Assembly: GCA_900316165.1 (NCBI GenBank)
Contig: ONBW01000018.1
Location: 1-50,793, forward strand
Direction: 5' to 3'
DNA: 50,793 nucleotides
Origin: an uncultured Lachnospiraceae bacterium
GTDB lineage: Bacteria; Bacillota; Clostridia; Lachnospirales; Lachnospiraceae
Shown here: in pieces, positions 49,090 through 50,793 of the stretch
Layout of the letters: each line of letters begins with the position of its first letter
Numbering within the stretch: position 1 is the stretch's first letter
Program-made: the position numbers and the translations under genes
The notes under the pieces: generated by a model
What the model was told of the DNA's origin: nothing
The model's input: only the letters and a program-made list of their open reading frames with translations
The model's database searches: none

Positions 49090-49548
49090 TACGGACTGGA
49101 AAGCGGTTTTCAATGCAAGTCCGTAAATTTCTGGAACGGATTACGTACTGGGAAGCGGTTATTAAATCCAGTCCGTAATTCCAAACTATTGTTTACGTGT
49201 GAAAACGAGATTTCCTGCTTTTCACACGTAGAAGTCTTGAAAAAACTACGTGTGAAAACGAAATTTTCTAATTCTCACACGTAGAAGATTATTGATGACT
49301 ACGTGTGAAAACGGGATTTTCTAATTCTCACACGTAAAAGTTTAGCGACTACTACGTGTGAAAACTAGATTTCTTGATAATCACACGTAGAAGTTCAGAA
49401 AAAACTACGTGTGAATTCTAGAAATTCCTGATTTCACACGTAAAAGACCAGTGACTACTACGTGTGAAAACGGAAATCCTTGATAATCACACGTAGAAGT
49501 TTAGAGTCTATTACGTGTGAAAATGGGATTTCTTGATTTTCACACGTA
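49090..49548. repeat. hairpin array 5: one class B, one hybrid and seven class A units in one phase
   Basis: TACG begins at 49090 (class B), 49142 (left arm class C TACGTACTGG, right arm class B-like CCAGTCCGTA, one mismatch), then class A at 49194, 49247, 49300, 49353, 49406, 49459 and 49512. The spacing is 52 for the first two steps and 53 afterwards. The first two units share the centre GAARGCGGTT. It fills the gap between the shortened MocR gene and lactate dehydrogenase. Confidence 0.95.
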
Positions 49549-49607
49549 AAAGGCAAGATATCTTCCGGCGAAAACTTTTATTTTTTCAAGAATGTTGGAA
49601 ATACAAC

Positions 49608-49636
49608 TGTACAAATACCCATTAGGGGTATATAAT
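49608..49636 (+). promoter_or_regulatory. ldh promoter with operator-like inverted repeat in the spacer
   Basis: TGTACA (49608-49613), 17 bases, TATAAT (49631-49636). The spacer contains ATACCC-ATTAG-GGGTAT (49615-49631), a perfect six-base inverted repeat ending on the first base of the -10 box, well placed for a repressor. Further down CCGCGC/GGCGCG near 49681 makes a weak leader hairpin. Confidence 0.6.
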
Positions 49637-49728
49637 CATAGCTGTAACAAGGGAAGAACAATTAATAGAATCAAGAGCCTCCGCGCAAAAGGCGCGATGG
49701 CCGTATTTTTCAAAGGAGGATGACAGTT

Positions 49729-50679
49729 ATGGCAACACCAGATTTCAGGAAAGCGGCAATGATCGGCTGCGGTTTCGTAGGAAGTGCATCGGTTTATTCA
49801 CTGATGCAGGGCTCGGTTTTTTCGGAGATAGTTCTTATCGACGCGAACAAGGATAAGGCAGAGGGAGAAGCGCTTGATATCAGCCACGGCCTTCCTTTCG
49901 CGAAGCCGATGAAGATTTACGCTGGCGATTACCCGGATCTCGCCGATGCTGGACTTATCATCATAAGCGCCGGCGCTGCGCAGAAGCCTGGTGAGACAAG
50001 ACTTGACCTCGTGAAGAAAAATACCGCAATCTTCAAGTCAATCATCCCGGAAATCGTAAAGTACAATAAGGATGCAATTCTGCTTGTTGTGGCAAATCCA
50101 GTCGACATTCTGACACAGGTTGCGCTGAAGCTTTCAGGATACCCGAAGAACCGTGTTTTGGGCAGCGGAACAACACTTGATTCAGCAAGATTTAAGTATC
50201 TTCTTGGCGAGCACTTAGGCGTTGACGCCCGTTCTGTTCACGCATTCATCATCGGTGAGCACGGCGATTCTGAGATCGCAGCCTGGTCTTCAGCAAACGT
50301 ATCAGGTGTGCCAATCCACAAGTTCTGCGAAATGAGAGGCTACACCGACCACGACGCTGAGACCACGCGAATCGCTGAAGAGGTCAAGAATTCCGCTTAC
50401 GAGATCATTAAGAAAAAGGGCGCTACCTACTACGGAATCGGAATGAGCGTCCGTCGTATCTGCGAGGCAATTGTCCGCGATGAGAAGTCGATTCTTCCTG
50501 TTTCTTCATACATCGAAGGAAAATATGGAATCGACGGCGTCTGCCTTTCAATGCCGACAATCGTTGGAGCAGACGGAATCGACGAGCTGATTCCTTACGA
50601 GCTCTCAGATGAGGAACTTGCTGAGCTGCACAAGTCAGCTGATACTCTGAAGGCAGTTCTGAAGGACGCAGGCGTCTGA
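49729..50679 (+). CDS. ldh: L-lactate dehydrogenase
   Basis: About 316 residues. Reduces pyruvate to L-lactate with NADH, a main fermentation outlet. Rossmann loop AAMIGCGFVGSASVYSL, the LDH-type specificity loop GAAQKPGETRLDLV (Gln rather than the Arg of malate dehydrogenase), VVANPVDILTQVALK, GSGTTLDSARFKYLLG with the substrate Arg, and FIIGEHGDSE with the catalytic His. ATG 49729 with GGAGG nine bases ahead is preferred to the ATG at 49720, which overlaps that site. Confidence 0.95.
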   Translation: MATPDFRKAAMIGCGFVGSASVYSLMQGSVFSEIVLIDANKDKAEGEALDISHGLPFAKPMKIYAGDYPDLADAGLIIISAGAAQKPGETRLDLVKKNTAIFKSIIPEIVKYNKDAILLVVANPVDILTQVALKLSGYPKNRVLGSGTTLDSARFKYLLGEHLGVDARSVHAFIIGEHGDSEIAAWSSANVSGVPIHKFCEMRGYTDHDAETTRIAEEVKNSAYEIIKKKGATYYGIGMSVRRICEAIVRDEKSILPVSSYIEGKYGIDGVCLSMPTIVGADGIDELIPYELSDEELAELHKSADTLKAVLKDAGV

Positions 50680-50793
50680 AAAAATAAACGTTTTTGGCTC
50701 TTCATCAGTTTGTGTGGGTAGCTAAAACGCTGTAACCCTTGTAAATATTGAAAAAGCATACATTTTCCTGTACAATTTTTTCGCCAAAAAAAA
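50680..50793. other. right end of the window, no gene seen
   Basis: Begins with the recurrent oligomer TGAAAAAATAAACG overlapping the ldh stop codon. The rest is AT-rich and may contain the promoter of the next gene; nothing further can be supported. Confidence 0.4.

Noticed and set aside
48928-49284. A 118-residue frame (MKDISIVSAGN...) at the end of MocR
   Set aside because: It is made of the 33-bp tandem repeat and hairpin units read through, so not a plausible protein.
31933-49548. Hairpin arrays as CRISPR arrays
   Set aside because: The units are palindromic over most of their length, the linkers are short (13-16 bases) and similar to each other, two sequence families exist, and no cas gene is present.
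31933-49548. Hairpin arrays as serial rho-independent terminators
   Set aside because: Right arms are followed by AAAG or AAAA-type sequence and not by T runs, and real terminators in this window look different.

Overview
The window looks like a chromosomal segment of an anaerobic Firmicute, most likely a Lachnospiraceae (Clostridia) relative. Reasons: strong AGGAGG-type ribosome sites, A/T-rich sigma-A promoters, moderate GC, and a fermentative gene set (L-lactate dehydrogenase, Fe-alcohol dehydrogenase, GH31 glucosidase, C69 dipeptidase) with [NiFe]-cofactor maturation genes and oxygen-sensitive nitrogenase-like proteins. Genus is not claimed.

Layout. 1-3.2 kb: a truncated secreted protein, aldose epimerase-like, shikimate-kinase-like and diacylglycerol-kinase-like genes. 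3.3-6.0 kb: a gene graveyard holding an abiF-type ncRNA with a truncated Abi_2 gene, two remnants of one macrodomain gene, a transposase remnant, a decapitated membrane protein and an intact ParE/Phd toxin-antitoxin pair. 6.0-8.9 kb: pilin-like protein, MscL, LicD, and a tRNA-Phe/Gly/Gly cluster whose two Gly genes appear to overlap. 9.1-12.7 kb: an operon of an unknown Lys/Ala-rich protein, a NifH-like ATPase and a fused nitrogenase-component-1-like protein. 14-19.3 kb: hypF-hypC-hypD followed directly by a second NifD-like gene. 19.3-30.1 kb: thiD, a small RNA, GH31, sbcCD, hydrolase, alcohol dehydrogenase and an MFS transporter. 30.3-35.4 kb: rimI-hypE, an RlmI-like methyltransferase and a third nitrogenase-like gene. 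35.5-41.4 kb: a two-component system, an EAL phosphodiesterase and a UvrD-like helicase. 41.5-50.7 kb: a putative metalloprotease, HAD hydrolase, G3E GTPase, radical SAM protein, C69 dipeptidase, ECF S-component with divergent MocR regulator, and L-lactate dehydrogenase.

Two things stand out. First, five intergenic arrays hold 30 tandem hairpin units with a strict 52- or 53-bp period (close to five DNA helical turns). The stems fall into three sequence classes that keep the same outer TACG...CGTA ends and stay self-complementary. I cannot match them to a named repeat family. One array abuts a MocR regulator that appears to have lost its C-terminus. Second, one NifH-like reductase, four nitrogenase-component-1-like modules in three genes, and HypC/D/E/F occur together without nitrogenase structural or cofactor genes and without any hydrogenase in the window. 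This suggests an uncharacterised nitrogenase-like redox system, perhaps linked to Hyp-type cofactor chemistry; that link is inference from gene order.

Smaller features include a probably leaderless hypF mRNA, a recurrent CGTTTATTTTTTCA oligomer inside and outside genes, and low-complexity insertions in several otherwise conserved enzymes.
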